From Irpex lacteus (taxonomy: Eukaryota; Basidiomycota; Agaricomycetes; Polyporales; Irpicaceae), in contig MQVO02000022.1 in NCBI GenBank assembly GCA_001986395.2, positions 62,001 through 126,000 of the forward strand: DNA of 64,000 nucleotides. Direction: 5' to 3'. Both the position numbers and the translations under genes were made by a program. Below are positions 26,245-37,657 of this stretch, piece after piece (the stretch's first letter is position 1; every line of letters begins with the position of its first letter). Below the pieces are notes generated by a model, which was given only the letters and a program-made list of their open reading frames with translations, ran no database searches and was not told where the DNA came from.

Positions 26245-27510
26245 TATTGATATTTTAGAGCGATGTACGAAATATGCAAAAATATGCTGACCTCACTGTC
26301 GACTCCGTCCTCATCAACACTAAACGAGGCCTGCGAGACCCGCGGGGCAAACCGACGTCGAGGATGGCGACTGTGTTTGGCCTTCGCGTGGTGCACATCT
26401 TCAGCACAATTCATGCGAATCCCGGTCCCGTAGATGTCGCGGGTATCCGCCTCAACCGGTGTCTCGCCCTTGACAGACTCCTCGCCGGCTTCCAGGTCTT
26501 CCCACGCACGACAGCTCCTGCCTTTCCGTGTCGGTACGCGGGTAAGCCGTACGACTGTTACAACGACGCGGAGAAAGCGGGAGATGATAAGTATGAAGCA
26601 GATAGCGAGTGCTGTGAGGCCCAGTGGCGATAAGGAAGTTGAGGGGTCTTCAGTATCACCGGCAGGGTAGATAGGAGAATCAGGCTGTTGTGACGAATGC
26701 CGATTGTGAGGCGTTGGGGCCCGATGCCGAGTAAATAGAAAGGGTAATGGAGGCGTGCTCGATGAAGGACCACTCGCTACAAGGAGAGGTATCGTCGCTA
26801 ACGTAGACCTAGATGACCAACATCAACAATTTTAGACATCATCGGTGACTTAGGTACATACCAAACGAATGATGATGGAGGTACAGCGAGTAGAATAGAC
26901 AACTGCTGGAGCATGAGCGTGTATGCATCTTCCTGATGATCCTCGTATTGTAAGAGGTCAGTCAATGTAGGCGACGGGTAACACTCACGATATAAAGGAC
27001 CCCAGCATGCTTGGCAAGGCTGACGAAGACGGAAACAACGATGGCACTCAGGAGCCCCTCGACATTGATTACAACGGTAAGGAGACCAAAGGCCCATGTC
27101 GTTGGGTGCGACGGCTCGCGTCGTGTGAGCAAGAATGCGAGACTATGACAGGAAGGTCACCAGCTTATTGAATTTGAAGGAGACAGTGACACTAACCACA
27201 AGCAAGAGATGGAATAAGCTATGATGAAATAGCATTTGTTACCCAGCTCCGACATCAAGGTTATGAACGCTGAAGGTCTCTTTCGTTGGAGGACGTTCTC
27301 TAGACTCCAGCGGTATAGCCGGTGGAGGCACAAGAAGACAGAGTGAGTGTGGAACCCGATAACTGCATCGACAAACGAGCTGCAGAGGCTGTAAGGGAGT
27401 TTACGGCTTTGAGCCTGATGATACAATGGAAAGAATGGGCAGAGAATGGGAGCGGTGCCACTGTGTTGTTCTGCTAGGGGAGTTCGTGGCGTCGATAGCG
27501 AAACATCCAT
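26245..27510 (-). CDS. Five-TM family member 1 (unknown function)
   Basis: One of five paralogues in this window. Start MDVSLSTPRTPLAEQ. Hydrophobic segments include VDAVIGFHTHSVFLCLHRLY, GNKCYFIIAYSISCLC, TWAFGLLTVVINVEGLLSAI, LSILLAVPPSSFVW and LGLTALAICFILIISRFLRV. Introns fall at the same places as in the other copies: after the second span, after the third, and inside the Trp codon (TG|G) that ends the VPPSSFVW segment. It differs from the others by a short loop between spans 1 and 2 and a longer basic and acidic tail ending HISYIALKYQ. The next base pairs upstream include TATATAAA near 27690. The family is unknown to me; the paralogy is seen directly in sequence. Confidence 0.75.
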
Positions 27511-30500
27511 CGGCAGTAGTGAAAGCGAGGTATATGTGCTTCTCGCTTAGGACACCGCAAAGAAGGGGAAGGGTGAGGTAGAGACATTCATCCGAGACCC
27601 CTGGCATGTTCAAGTTATATGTGAGATTGCGTTGGTAGGAGGATGGAGTGCAATGGGGGCAGAGGATGAGGAATGCCGGGGCTGGCTTTATATATGGTGC
27701 ATTTACAGGGTCTCAGCGCCAATAGTCGTGTAAGCGTCACTACTCAAGGGATATGAGACTCCCCGGGCTAGTGTTGTCCCGAGTCGAGTCGAGTCGAGTC
27801 GAGTCCGTCCAACTCGGTCCAACTCAAAAAGCGAGTCGACTCGCGAGTCGAATCACGAGACTCGGATTTGTCCGTGAATCATCGAGACACTCCTGTTCCT
27901 CGACGTAGGGGCACCATTATGTTAATTTTTGTACAGAAAATTATCCAGGCTGCACCTAAATGGCATCTACCCAGTATCCCGTGAGGTAAAATTGGGTATA
28001 ACGGGAAGTATATGCATAAACTAGCCTAAGGCAACGATCTACTACTATCATATTGGCGCTCGATTGATTTCATCTGGCAACGCCCAAAACAAACGTTCTC
28101 AATGACGTAAATGGACTGATGCCAGAAGAAAACCACTGATTGTCCAATGACGAGCGATATAGGTCATCCATCAACGACTCGCGAGTCGACTCAAGTCGGG
28201 GACTCGACTCGACTCGATTTCCGAGTTCTGCTAAGCGGACTCGCAAGTCGAGTTGACTCGCGAGTCAGACTCGACTCGTGGACAACACTACCCCGGGCCG
28301 CTGCAGGCAATGCTACTACTACCAACTGGATTTGATCTGAGATACGAAGGCAGAGGCTGGTTCACAAGTCTATTACCTCATGCATATTGCAGTGCTAGCT
28401 GGAAGACTGGCACTGTGCATATAGACCAAAATGTAAAGCATGGTTCTGCCAGCCTCATGACGGTATACTGGTCAACTAACAAACACAGTACTTGAATGCT
28501 GCCTCGTCGCAACTTTGGTGATAGTAGTCCTCACTAAAATTACTACTTACAAAGTGAATCGAGTACAGTAGTAATGGCATGGCCCGGATGAGGATTCTTA
28601 CCGCATATTATTGCCATTCGTTTTTTTAAAAGAGCGGCGAAGGTCGAATGCTAAGATATCGTTACTATACCGCGTTTGAGAGCCCAGACCTCCGGTATCC
28701 CGTTCAAAGTATCGCGCTGAGGGTTTGGTCAACGGTAGCGTGGCAGGTCGGTATCGGTGTGTCGGGCACACCCAAAGCTTACGCAGATCTCTCTACACTG
28801 CACGCTTAACACTCGTGTGCTCTCCTTCTCAGTCCATGCATGCAGCACCCTTAGTTCAATTAGGAATTATAGTTGTGATGTTCCACTAATTTCTGACGTA
28901 GCAGCATGCTTCTCGACTACTGATACGGAACACTCATTCAAAAGCAGACATCCGTGGAGCTACCGGTGTAGTAACTTCTCAAAAACGCAGTGCATGCATA
29001 GTTCCGATTCCTTCAGTCAAGGAGTGCGGCTGTAATGTTTACAGCCGGTGCATCCAGTTTACGATGTGTTAGCACCGCCCAAGCTGCGTCTCGAGTACTT
29101 ACTGATACAGAAGGTTCATCGAAGGGGAATTCCAAAGTAGATATTGATGGATTCCCATCGGCCACTGTAAATTTGACGTGATTCTGCATAATGCTCTGTT
29201 CATGTGCTCTGCTGCGGGCAGCATGTAGGTGTAGTTGATACTAGTTGTTAGCAGTGCCCCACGAAGATGTCAAATAATATGTTCACGAGCTTAGCCAAGT
29301 ACGACTGGCACGTAGATGATGAGTGTCACGAACAGTGCACTGCTATGTCAATGGACCACAGCTTGACGTTCCTACTAGCCTGCGCATGTCAAATACTCCG
29401 TTGGCATAATGAAATCTCGTAACACACCGCTCTCATTGAACGGATGGAAAGACACCCCTTCGCGAAGCTGATGTCGTGCATCTTTCTTCGAACCCACCTT
29501 TGCCAAGTGCAGTGTGCTGACGCCAATTAGCATTGTGGGCATGATTCGATTTCCGAGTACCAAGACTTCCTGCATTGCTCAGAGTGGTCTAGAAACCAGC
29601 TACCGAGAAAAGCTATTCAAGAACGTAAGTAACTCTCTACACTGATAGAAGGCTGCTTCACCGCCATCGTGTCATGCAAACAGCACCAGGTCTATATATA
29701 GTCGCAATTTTTACACCGCTGTAGCTGTGCTGGTGGGAGTATCTGGTGACTGAAAGACCACGTGTCTTACTATGTTCCGTAAACCGCATTGTTGGCTTCG
29801 CGGTGGGTGTTGTTCAATCTAGAATACACCTTATAGTACGGCTTCGAGAATCGGGGTACACGCGAGAGATAACCCGCAAACATGTGGCCTGAGGTATTAT
29901 GGGATTTCCAACTGCCAGCGGAATGCGATACGCACGTTTCCATATCACTGGCGGCACTGGCAGTCGCACAGGCTTTGATCGTTAGAACGGAGGTGATAAG
30001 TATTCAATGTTGCGCCACGGAGAGCTATTGGATTTGATGAGCGGGTGCCATCGCATTGTGAGCACGCAGGTCATGCCAGTGAAAACTTGAGTGAAGCACT
30101 GAAGAGAGGGGCATGGGCATGGTCGCTGATTACATAATAATAATCATGATCCGAATCAGGCATGCGCTTAAGAAGCGGTGTTCCCCATTGGCTGGCATGA
30201 TAGAATGGACATGAAATCGACTGTCAGTGACGTAGGAGCCCTGTGGCCAGCATCTTGTAGTATCTAGGTTCTCACAGTAGAAAAGGTAGTTTTATGTCGG
30301 TCGATGTATAATGCATTGGGTATGGAGTTTGGGTATAGTACAATGTATGCAAGAGCGGGACAAACGAGAACAAGCTGAAGGGACAGACAGAGAAACAAAA
30401 GAGACATTTCGTATATACACTTCATGGCAATATTAACACCACAAAAATCCCATAGATAAGCATTAGAGTTACGCATAAGCCCAAGAAATTGCAAGCGAGC

Positions 30501-30524
30501 CGGCGCGGATACTGATCGACAGGC
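27511..30524. other. Gene-poor stretch containing a hAT-type MITE
   Basis: The left part holds the promoter of the preceding minus-strand gene and a 522-bp MITE, listed separately. From 28300 to 30400 no gene was found. A minus-strand frame at 29575-29375 (MQEVLVLGNRIMPTMLIGVS) looks protein-like but matches nothing I know. A 9-bp stem hairpin lies at 29027-29047. Confidence 0.45.
27769..28290. mobile_element. Non-autonomous hAT-type element (MITE), 522 bp
   Basis: The ends are inverted copies: TAGTGTTGTCC at the left and GGACAACACTA at the right, each continuing into CGAGTCGAGTC. Perfect 8-bp direct repeats CCCCGGGC flank it at 27761-27768 and 28291-28298. An 8-bp target duplication and a YAGTGTTG-like terminus are hallmarks of the hAT superfamily. 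The subterminal regions are packed with GAGTC/GACTC units, as in hAT transposase-binding repeats. No transposase is encoded. Confidence 0.9.
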
Positions 30525-31607
30525 TCACGACTCGGAAGGCGAGGTTCCCAAAGGTTCCAGTGGGATTGCCGTACTCGAGAGTGAGTCGGTATTATCGGTA
30601 CCATGTAGCTCAGTGCCAGAAACTGGATGAAAGGTCAAGGTATCTTGCAAGCGCATAATAGAAAAGACAACAAACACGAATCGAATGGCGACGATAGCGA
30701 TCATGAGTCCAACACCGACGCGCATGAGCGTAGGAAATGGATGTCCCGCGATCGGTGGAAGAACGACGGTTTGGTTTCGATCTTGGGTGAAGTTTTGCGT
30801 TCCATGCGCATCGGATGACTTGCAAACCATGAGGTATGGGGCGAGGTCAAGCTGCGGTGCTTTAGACTGCTCGCAGTAGAAGATCACGGCGATAATTGCG
30901 AAGATGATAGACCTAACCAATGGCATGAGTCAAATTAACTTCTCTATATGATGCCGTATAGTACCCACCAAATTAATGACGATACGGGGACGGCGAATAT
31001 CCTTGCGACCCGCCTGACGCTTCGTTCATCAAGGTTGGCCTGGTCGATACTCAGTCTGATCAAGAGTAGCCGTCGATGGGAGTGGATACTCACTGCCTGT
31101 GGAGGGGTCACAGTCGCGCTGATGCAAGCCAAGATAGCGAGCATGTTCAATAACGCATCAACACCCGCGATCATGAGAACGAGGCCCCACGTCGCGGGCG
31201 TCGACTCGTACGAATTCTGCGTTATATACGCGCCGATACTGCATTGTAATAGGGAAGATTAGAAGATATGACGTCAGGTACACGAGAATATTTCTGGCTG
31301 ACCATAAACACGATAATCCGGTGGCCAATGTCGTGTAGCATATCTTGGTTACGCTGCGTAACAGGGCTTCCCAACGACTTGGTTCAGAAGAGTTGTTGGC
31401 TGTAAGGCTGATAGCCCGTATAGAAGAGGAGTAGAGGAGGTGGAAGGCGCATAGGAAAATGTAGATATAAATGATGATGACGGATTGCACAACACACGAC
31501 AACACGACGGGAACACAGGTGGAATATCTGGGATGGATGGCGGCCGACGACGCGCGGTCGGAAGTGGCTGGAGGAATGTCAGCAATGGGCTGCGCCTCTA
31601 TCGCCAT
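30525..31607 (-). CDS. Five-TM family member 2 (unknown function)
   Basis: The start chosen is MAIEAQPIADIPPATSDRAS at 31607. An upstream in-frame ATG at 31691 overlaps the TATA box and cannot be in the mRNA. Spans: VLSCVVQSVIIIYIYIFLCA, CYTTLATGLSCLCIGAYITQ, TWGLVLMIAGVDALLNMLAI, VARIFAVPVSSLIW|SIIFAI, and MRVGVGLMIAIVAIRFVFVV. After span 4 comes QSKAPQLDL, a motif shared with the copy at 53 kb. The intron in the Trp codon (TG|G) is conserved. The tail is short and Ser/Thr-rich. The product is probably in a membrane; which one is not shown. Confidence 0.82.
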
Positions 31608-32847
31608 TGGTGAACTTTCGAGTGGGAGTATGGAGGGATAGGGGGTACGAAAAGGATATGTTTCTCGGAATAGCGGGACAGGTGGGCGCATTTATAGGGG
31701 CCAGAGGCATCAGTAACTCTAATGAATCTATGCTGGCAATTACCGTGGGACACTGTGGAGTGCGGCGGACGGCCCTTGGGTGCTTACCATTGACAACTGT
31801 TCAAGTGGGGCGAAAGCAGATGTTCTGGCAGTATCTGGTGCCTAGAGCTAGGCTCTAGGTCGCAAGAATATACGAATAGGTACCTATGTCGTCATCATGG
31901 CTGGTTTATACGGTTAGAAAGTGAATAGGAACATAGAAAATATGTAGACACACCGTTCGGAGATGTGATTATTTGGTTTCTCAATTTGCAGTCAAACACT
32001 TGATCTATAGATGAAAGCAGCCAAAGATAGATAAAGTCTCCAAACGTATCTCTAAATCGGTATACCATTGAAATACCATGGTCCAAGGTATCGATACTCG
32101 ATGTTATTGAGATCTCCAGCGGAGTGACCGTCATTCTGCCGGTTCACGGGAGTAAACGGCAGTTACTTGCAGCATGTTCCGGCCAGTACCTGACCACGAC
32201 AACGTCACCAGAATGCCTGACTCAGAGTGGGGAAGGTTTGACACAATGCGACTGCATTGGCCAAGTTCGGGTGGAGGCAGTGAGTGTAACTCTTCGTGAC
32301 GTTGCTGTATTAGGAAGAAGAATGGGACCTTGGGCCGAGACCCAGACGGAACTTACCGAAGCTCCGCTTGATTGAGCATTCGGACCAGCGCTCATGCCAA
32401 GTACGTACGTACAAGCTTTCCTCATAATTATAGTGACTCAGAGCAAGTAAATCATGACAAGAGCACGCGCATGCGATGTATCTGTAACAGATACACGCAA
32501 TGCACGAGATGTGCAAACGGTCAGCAGTGTTTCGTCACGTTGACGCGCCTTTGCCCATAACAGGAAAGGGCGCTGTGGCGTTCGTAATGACCTCCTGTCG
32601 GCACAACCGTTTCCGTGGCCATGACCACGCACCTCGTGTCCCATGACCCTTGCGAACAAGCAGTCGGTCCTGTTGCCGCCGCTAGCTGATTCCTAACGAA
32701 TTCCTACCTATTACTAGCCGGCCTCTGGTTTTCACAAGATTATGGGGAATGAGCGAAATGCCGGACCGGGCGGTGAACATGGTATTTAGCTTACGGAGAT
32801 GGTGGGTTGACGAGCTCATCGTTCTTTGTCTCTTGCTCATCGCCATC
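31608..32847. other. Divergent promoter region
   Basis: It lies between a minus-strand and a plus-strand gene. No coding family was recognised. An open frame precedes the ligase gene in phase from 32749 (MSEMPDRAVN), discussed there. Confidence 0.45.
31691..31697 (-). promoter_or_regulatory. TATA box of five-TM member 2
   Basis: On the minus strand CCTATAAATGCG lies about 85 bp upstream of the ATG at 31607. It overlaps the alternative ATG at 31691, which decides the start in favour of the downstream Met. Confidence 0.6.
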
Positions 32848-35086
32848 ATGACTATCTACACCTCGCCGTATCCTCCAGTCGAAGTTCGCAACGAGTCCAT
32901 ATTTACACACCAGTTCCGCACGCGTTACAACGACTTCCCGAGCAACAAAGCCGCTTTCATCGACGCCGCGACCGGCTTCACCATCACTCGCGCAGAGCTC
33001 AAGGATTATGGATTATCGCTGGCATGGGGCTTGCGCAACGAGTTGGCGAACCTCGGAGGTATTCAGCTCAATAGGGGTGATGTTGCAATGATCTTCTCGC
33101 CGAACAGCATAGCGTGGCCTGTGATGTTCTACGGAGGTATCGCAGCGGGTCTGCGCATGACGTTGGCAAACAGCGCATACACCCCAAGGGAGCTGCGTCA
33201 CCAGTGGGTGGATAGCGGCGCAAAAGTCGTGTTTGTGCACCCAACGCTCGTGGATGTCGCGTTGGAAATGTTCAAGACGCTTGACGTAGACCTCACCGAA
33301 GCCTCGAGGAGAATCATCATCGCAGACTGGCCATCATCTCCTTCACCTAGCACAAACTCGTACATCCGAGTGGCCGATTTGCTAGGAAAGGGACAACTTC
33401 CGGAAGAAGAGAAGTTTGATGGGGACCTCGCGAATGAGACCGTCCTGCTGTGTTATTCGTCTGGCACTACAGGTAATCCAAAAGGTGTCATGGTATGTCC
33501 ATTTAGCTTTCAAACACTACATGATCTCATCTCCGGCGTTCGGAACAGACTACGCATCGCAACTTGATTGCTCTTATGGCCATGTGCAACGTTGGATACC
33601 CTCAGCTAAACGAAACGAACCCAGTCATGCTCGGCGTGCTCCCACTGTATCACATCTTTGGTGCTGCTAAGCTGCTCCAGTTCCCTTACGTTCGCGGTAT
33701 TCCGGTGGTAATCATGCAGAAGTTCGACGTTGTCGAAGTGTGCAAGACTATCGAGAAGTACGCGGTGTCCCAGTTTCTCGTTGTGCCACCGATGTGCCTT
33801 GCTCTTTGGCATCATCCAGGTAAGCGTTGTTTTGGCACTTTGGGCGGTTGCCTTGCTCATACGTTTCGATAGCTGTGGCAAATTACAACCTGAAGTCGTT
33901 ACGATTCTTAATGTCTGGGGCTGCACCGCTCGGGGCTCCATTGGTCAACGGTCTAACAAACCGTTTGAAGTCTCTTGGAGTGAATATGTTCCTCGGTCAA
34001 GGTATACGCGATCAGTCAATACCCGGCAGTAACCGCTTACCCAATGAACTTGCGTAGGCTATGGGCTAACTGAGACATCCCCCACAAGCCATTGTATTCC
34101 CGCCCAAGACGTGATTCGGAAGGTTGGTACGATAGGGCCTCTCTTCCCTAACCTCGAAGCACGTCTTGTCATCGAAGACGTGGAAGATGCAAAGGAAGGA
34201 GAGCCAGGCGAATTGTGGATCAGAGGCCCGACTATCATGAAGGTACGCTACGTATCATTGATCTGATTCTGTCAGTTCTGATGACGTCACGCATGCCATT
34301 AGGGCTACTTGAATAATCCTGAGGCTACGAAGAATGCGATCACGCCCGACGGATGGTTCAAGACGGGTGACATCGCGATTCGCGACTCGGAAGGCTTCTA
34401 CAGCATTGTCGACAGACGGAAAGAACTCATCAAGTACAAGGTACGTCTCTTCCGTGTCGTGGGTACGACTCCTTCCTAACGCACCTGCAAAACTAGGGCT
34501 TCCAAGGTATATATGCATGCACTTTAATTCTCTTTCTCTCATCTCACATTTTCTGCAGTGCCGCCGGCCGAGTTGGAGGCCATACTTCTGCAACACCCAG
34601 ACATCGCTGATTGCGCTGTCATCGGCATAGTCTCAGAAGAAGAAGCCACCGAACTTCCTCGGTACGTCCTAGTTCAAGCATACTTCACTACAATGACCTG
34701 ACTCTGCTACCGTAGTGCGTACGTTGTCCACGCAAAGGGCATCCCACCATCCGAGCATGAAGCTTTCGGCGTTAGCATTCAAGAATGGATCAAATCACGC
34801 GTGGCTCGTCACAAACAACTCCGTGGAGGTCCGTATATTATTTTGTTTGCTGATCGCGATCGCCTCAACTTGCTAACTCTGATGGTGATACCCGTCCCGC
34901 AGGTGTGATCGTTACTGATGTGATCCCGAAAAGGTTCGTGATACTCATATCTACCCGTGAGTGTGCTACAGTGCTGACCGCCCGTCTTCATTTTCTAGCG
35001 CTGCTGGAAAGATTCTACGTCGCGAGTTGCGCGAGCGTGCCAAGAAGGAAGCACCCCCTGTGAGACCGGTTAGAGCGAAGCTATAG
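32848..35086 (+). CDS. AMP-dependent synthetase, 4-coumarate-CoA-ligase-like
   Basis: It activates a carboxylic acid as acyl-AMP and transfers it to CoA. The catalytic motifs are complete: [15 protein letters not shown] (ATP loop), [51 protein letters not shown], and [13 protein letters not shown] with the C-terminal Lys. About nine introns keep phase; one exon is only 10 nt (34497-34506, encoding most of GFQ). The chosen start is [13 protein letters not shown], because relatives begin with a similar xSPYPxVE stretch. The frame is open upstream to 32749, which would add 33 residues with a hydrophobic LIVLCLLLIAI anchor. The C-terminus is AKL, a PTS1-type peroxisomal signal, so peroxisomal location is inferred for the shorter form. 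Confidence 0.92.
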
Positions 35087-36045
35087 ACGAACGGACGGCG
35101 ATTACAATAACACTTTGTATATTACTCACGTTTTGCATACACTAGGAAACTCGTATTGGATGCTCATTCACATGCGTTCTCGCTGGTCACCCGTCCATCA
35201 GAGCGAAGAAACTATAGCCCGGATACGTGTTCTCTGTTCATTTCCGCGTCGGTATTTACAGAAATCTGCTCGCGCTTATGTGTGGCTCCATGCCGTCCCA
35301 AGGGCTGACGCTCACGGGCTGAGCGATGAACCCAATCGGTTTCATGAGCTCTCTACGTCAGCGTCGTTGCAAGGTGCGAATCATTCATCCTTGCCTTGCT
35401 TCGGGAACTTACTTCCTCGCGCCGTGCTTTGGTGTAGGTTCAAGTGATGCACGGTCAATCTTCGTCCATTCGTCTCTGGTCTTTCCCCTTAAGCCCGCAT
35501 TGTCCTGAGGGAAACGCATGCTTGAACCTCATGCCTAGGTATACGCCTACAAGAACCATTCATCGTGGAGCAGATAGCGGCATTAGACGCCATCAATTTC
35601 CGTACAACCTGAGGTTGTGGAGTTTTTCACATCGGAACTTCCAACTTACCAGCCACGCCGCCCATAAAGCGTGTGTACCTCCCCCGTGCCCGTGTGTAAG
35701 CAGCATCCATGCAATATACTGCATTGATAATTTGGCGCTATCCAGTCATTCGAGATGTCTTTGGACGACAATGCTGGCGTTCAGGCTGTTGGACGCCCAT
35801 TGATTCTGCGCCTACATGCCGCACTTCGCGGGAAGGTTGCCCTTGTCAGATATTCTTGGGACTCGACACGCTTAGAGGGCGTGGTGATACTGGTGAGTAT
35901 GAGCAAAAGGTTTTCAGGCGCGTTAGTAGAACAGGGTTCAGGAGAAGAGGATAAAAACTAGAGCAGGCGATAGGTACTTGGCCCCAACCACTCTCGTTGG
36001 TTGCGTCCAAACACACTTCCTCATCATCAAAGATTCAAGGCCATC
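35087..36045. other. Intergenic, nothing recognised
   Basis: Short open frames on the plus strand (35115-35961) have no domain or splice logic. The right end is the promoter of the first C2/helical gene. Confidence 0.5.
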
Positions 36046-37657
36046 ATGCCAGGCGCAATGTAAGTCGCCAGGGTGCATTTAGCATCGGTTGAGGTCTGAT
36101 CTTACTAGGGAGGCTCTCCTACATGCTACGAACGCTTGGGCAGTCGCTCCCGTCATTGACGGCATGCTTGTCCCCATTCAAATTGAAGGTCAGTTCTTTA
36201 TCATACCTTACACCATCAGTCGAAAGCTGAAGATTATGTTTAGCCATCTATATTCACGGACTTCGCGAACGTATGCTTCACGATAGCGGCGCCGCTTTCG
36301 TAGAAATCTCTGTAATTGGTCAAGACCATACGCTAGTGAAGACTGAAGTCAACTCTGCCCCAACTGCCCCAAGCTGGGAGTTCAAACGGGCGATAGCACT
36401 GTGGGTAATTGTCTCAGTCCCTCTTCTTCGCTAAACTCATGTGTGCATCGTACTCAGGGCTGTATCACCTTCCTCCTGTATTCGTTTTGCCATCTACAGG
36501 CACCATCGTGTTCGGAGTGATGAGCTCATCGGTGTTGTCGAGGGCACTGCCTGGGCTTTCCTAGATGCGCACTACAAACAGGGTAAACGCCATTTCTTAG
36601 TATCATAATGCCAGTGACCTCAAACACCAATTTCGGCAGATTATCATCATCCCACCAATAACAGCAAGGATCCGAATACGACTGTACAAGTCAGTTTACG
36701 TATTGCGGATGCAGACCATAAGGGAGTCGCACAAAATGACCCTGAAGCTCGCCTTGGCTATCAAGAGGCTCGGCTGGCGGCACTCGACAGGAAGCACGGC
36801 GAGCATACCGGCGAGTTTGCACGTGAAATAATCAACAGAGCTCTTGATTGCCTCGGCATCATTTGTACGATCTTGGAGCACATGTCTGATGTACGTGATG
36901 TTCCCGCTTCAGGTAGATGTATAGCCCGCTCATCATGCCGTACGTTCTTAGTTTCCCCTCTGCAAGATCGCCTGTACCTTCTTGCGTCTTGTTCGAGCAG
37001 GTCTCAAGAAGGTTCGTTCATTCATTTGTTCTTATATATTCCTCAGTGACGCTCAATCTATTACAGATGCTCGAAAAGCAACAAGAGATCGACGATCACA
37101 TGGCATCTCTACTTCAGTCACTCCAGGATGCAGTATTAACTGCTTCACAATCCGGGTCCGACTCCTTAAAGCATGAAGTCATACACCTGGCCAGTCAGTG
37201 CGCAGAAATCCTCGACGGTTGGATTTCCCATAATCTTGGTGGTGAGTTTTATCCTCTATATCATCGAATAAGATCTCTCATGAACCGACTACCGCGCGAC
37301 ACAGCACAACTCATTCACGGAGTAGTAGGCTCCTTCCATGAACGCGCCTTGAAGGTTCATAAGCGTGTATCCGAACTCAACCTGAAAGCAGGGGGACTTG
37401 TGGACCGCCACAGCGATGTCGTCTCTGATTGTGAAACCGGACGAGAGCGATCTTCTAGTCCGGAGAGCTGCTATAGTTCTCCCATGACCCCGCCGTTGCC
37501 CAGCGCGCAGCTGCCAGTGCATGCAACTAGTGTGTTCATCAGAAGTAATTCAGACGAAGGTATGGCGCCTGCGCCTACGGAAGCGTCTGGATATTTCGGG
37601 GAGCCTACCAAGGTTGGAGAGCAAGCTCTTCCGTCCATGACCACGGCACTTGCCTGA
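36046..37657 (+). CDS. C2 plus helical-domain protein, family member A
   Basis: Exon 1 is only 14 nt (MPGA|M). The N-terminal half is C2-like: AIYIHGLRERMLHDSGAAFV, EISVIGQDHTLVKTEV, APTAPSWEF, CIRFAIYRHHRVRSDELIGV and VEGTAWAF. A mostly helical half follows: DPEARLGYQEARLAALDRKH, FPLCKIACTFLRLVRAGLKK and MLEKQQEIDDHMASLLQSLQ, up to HLASQCAEILDGWISHNLG. It ends in a Ser/Pro-rich tail. Intron places match members B and C. C2 plus helical N-terminal modules occur in basidiomycete NACHT/NLR-like proteins, but no NTPase or repeat domain follows here. Function unknown; a membrane- or signalling-related role is a guess. Confidence 0.78.

Noticed and set aside
28890..29110. Apparent degenerate direct repeats around CTGATACRGAA
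   Set aside because: Matches are short and scattered and could not be told from chance by eye.
31608..31691. 28-codon N-terminal extension of five-TM member 2
   Set aside because: Its ATG overlaps the TATA box, so it should not be transcribed.
35115..35961. Chain of plus-strand frames between the ligase and C2 member A
   Set aside because: No recognisable residues, no phase-consistent joins, no similarity to other genes in the window.
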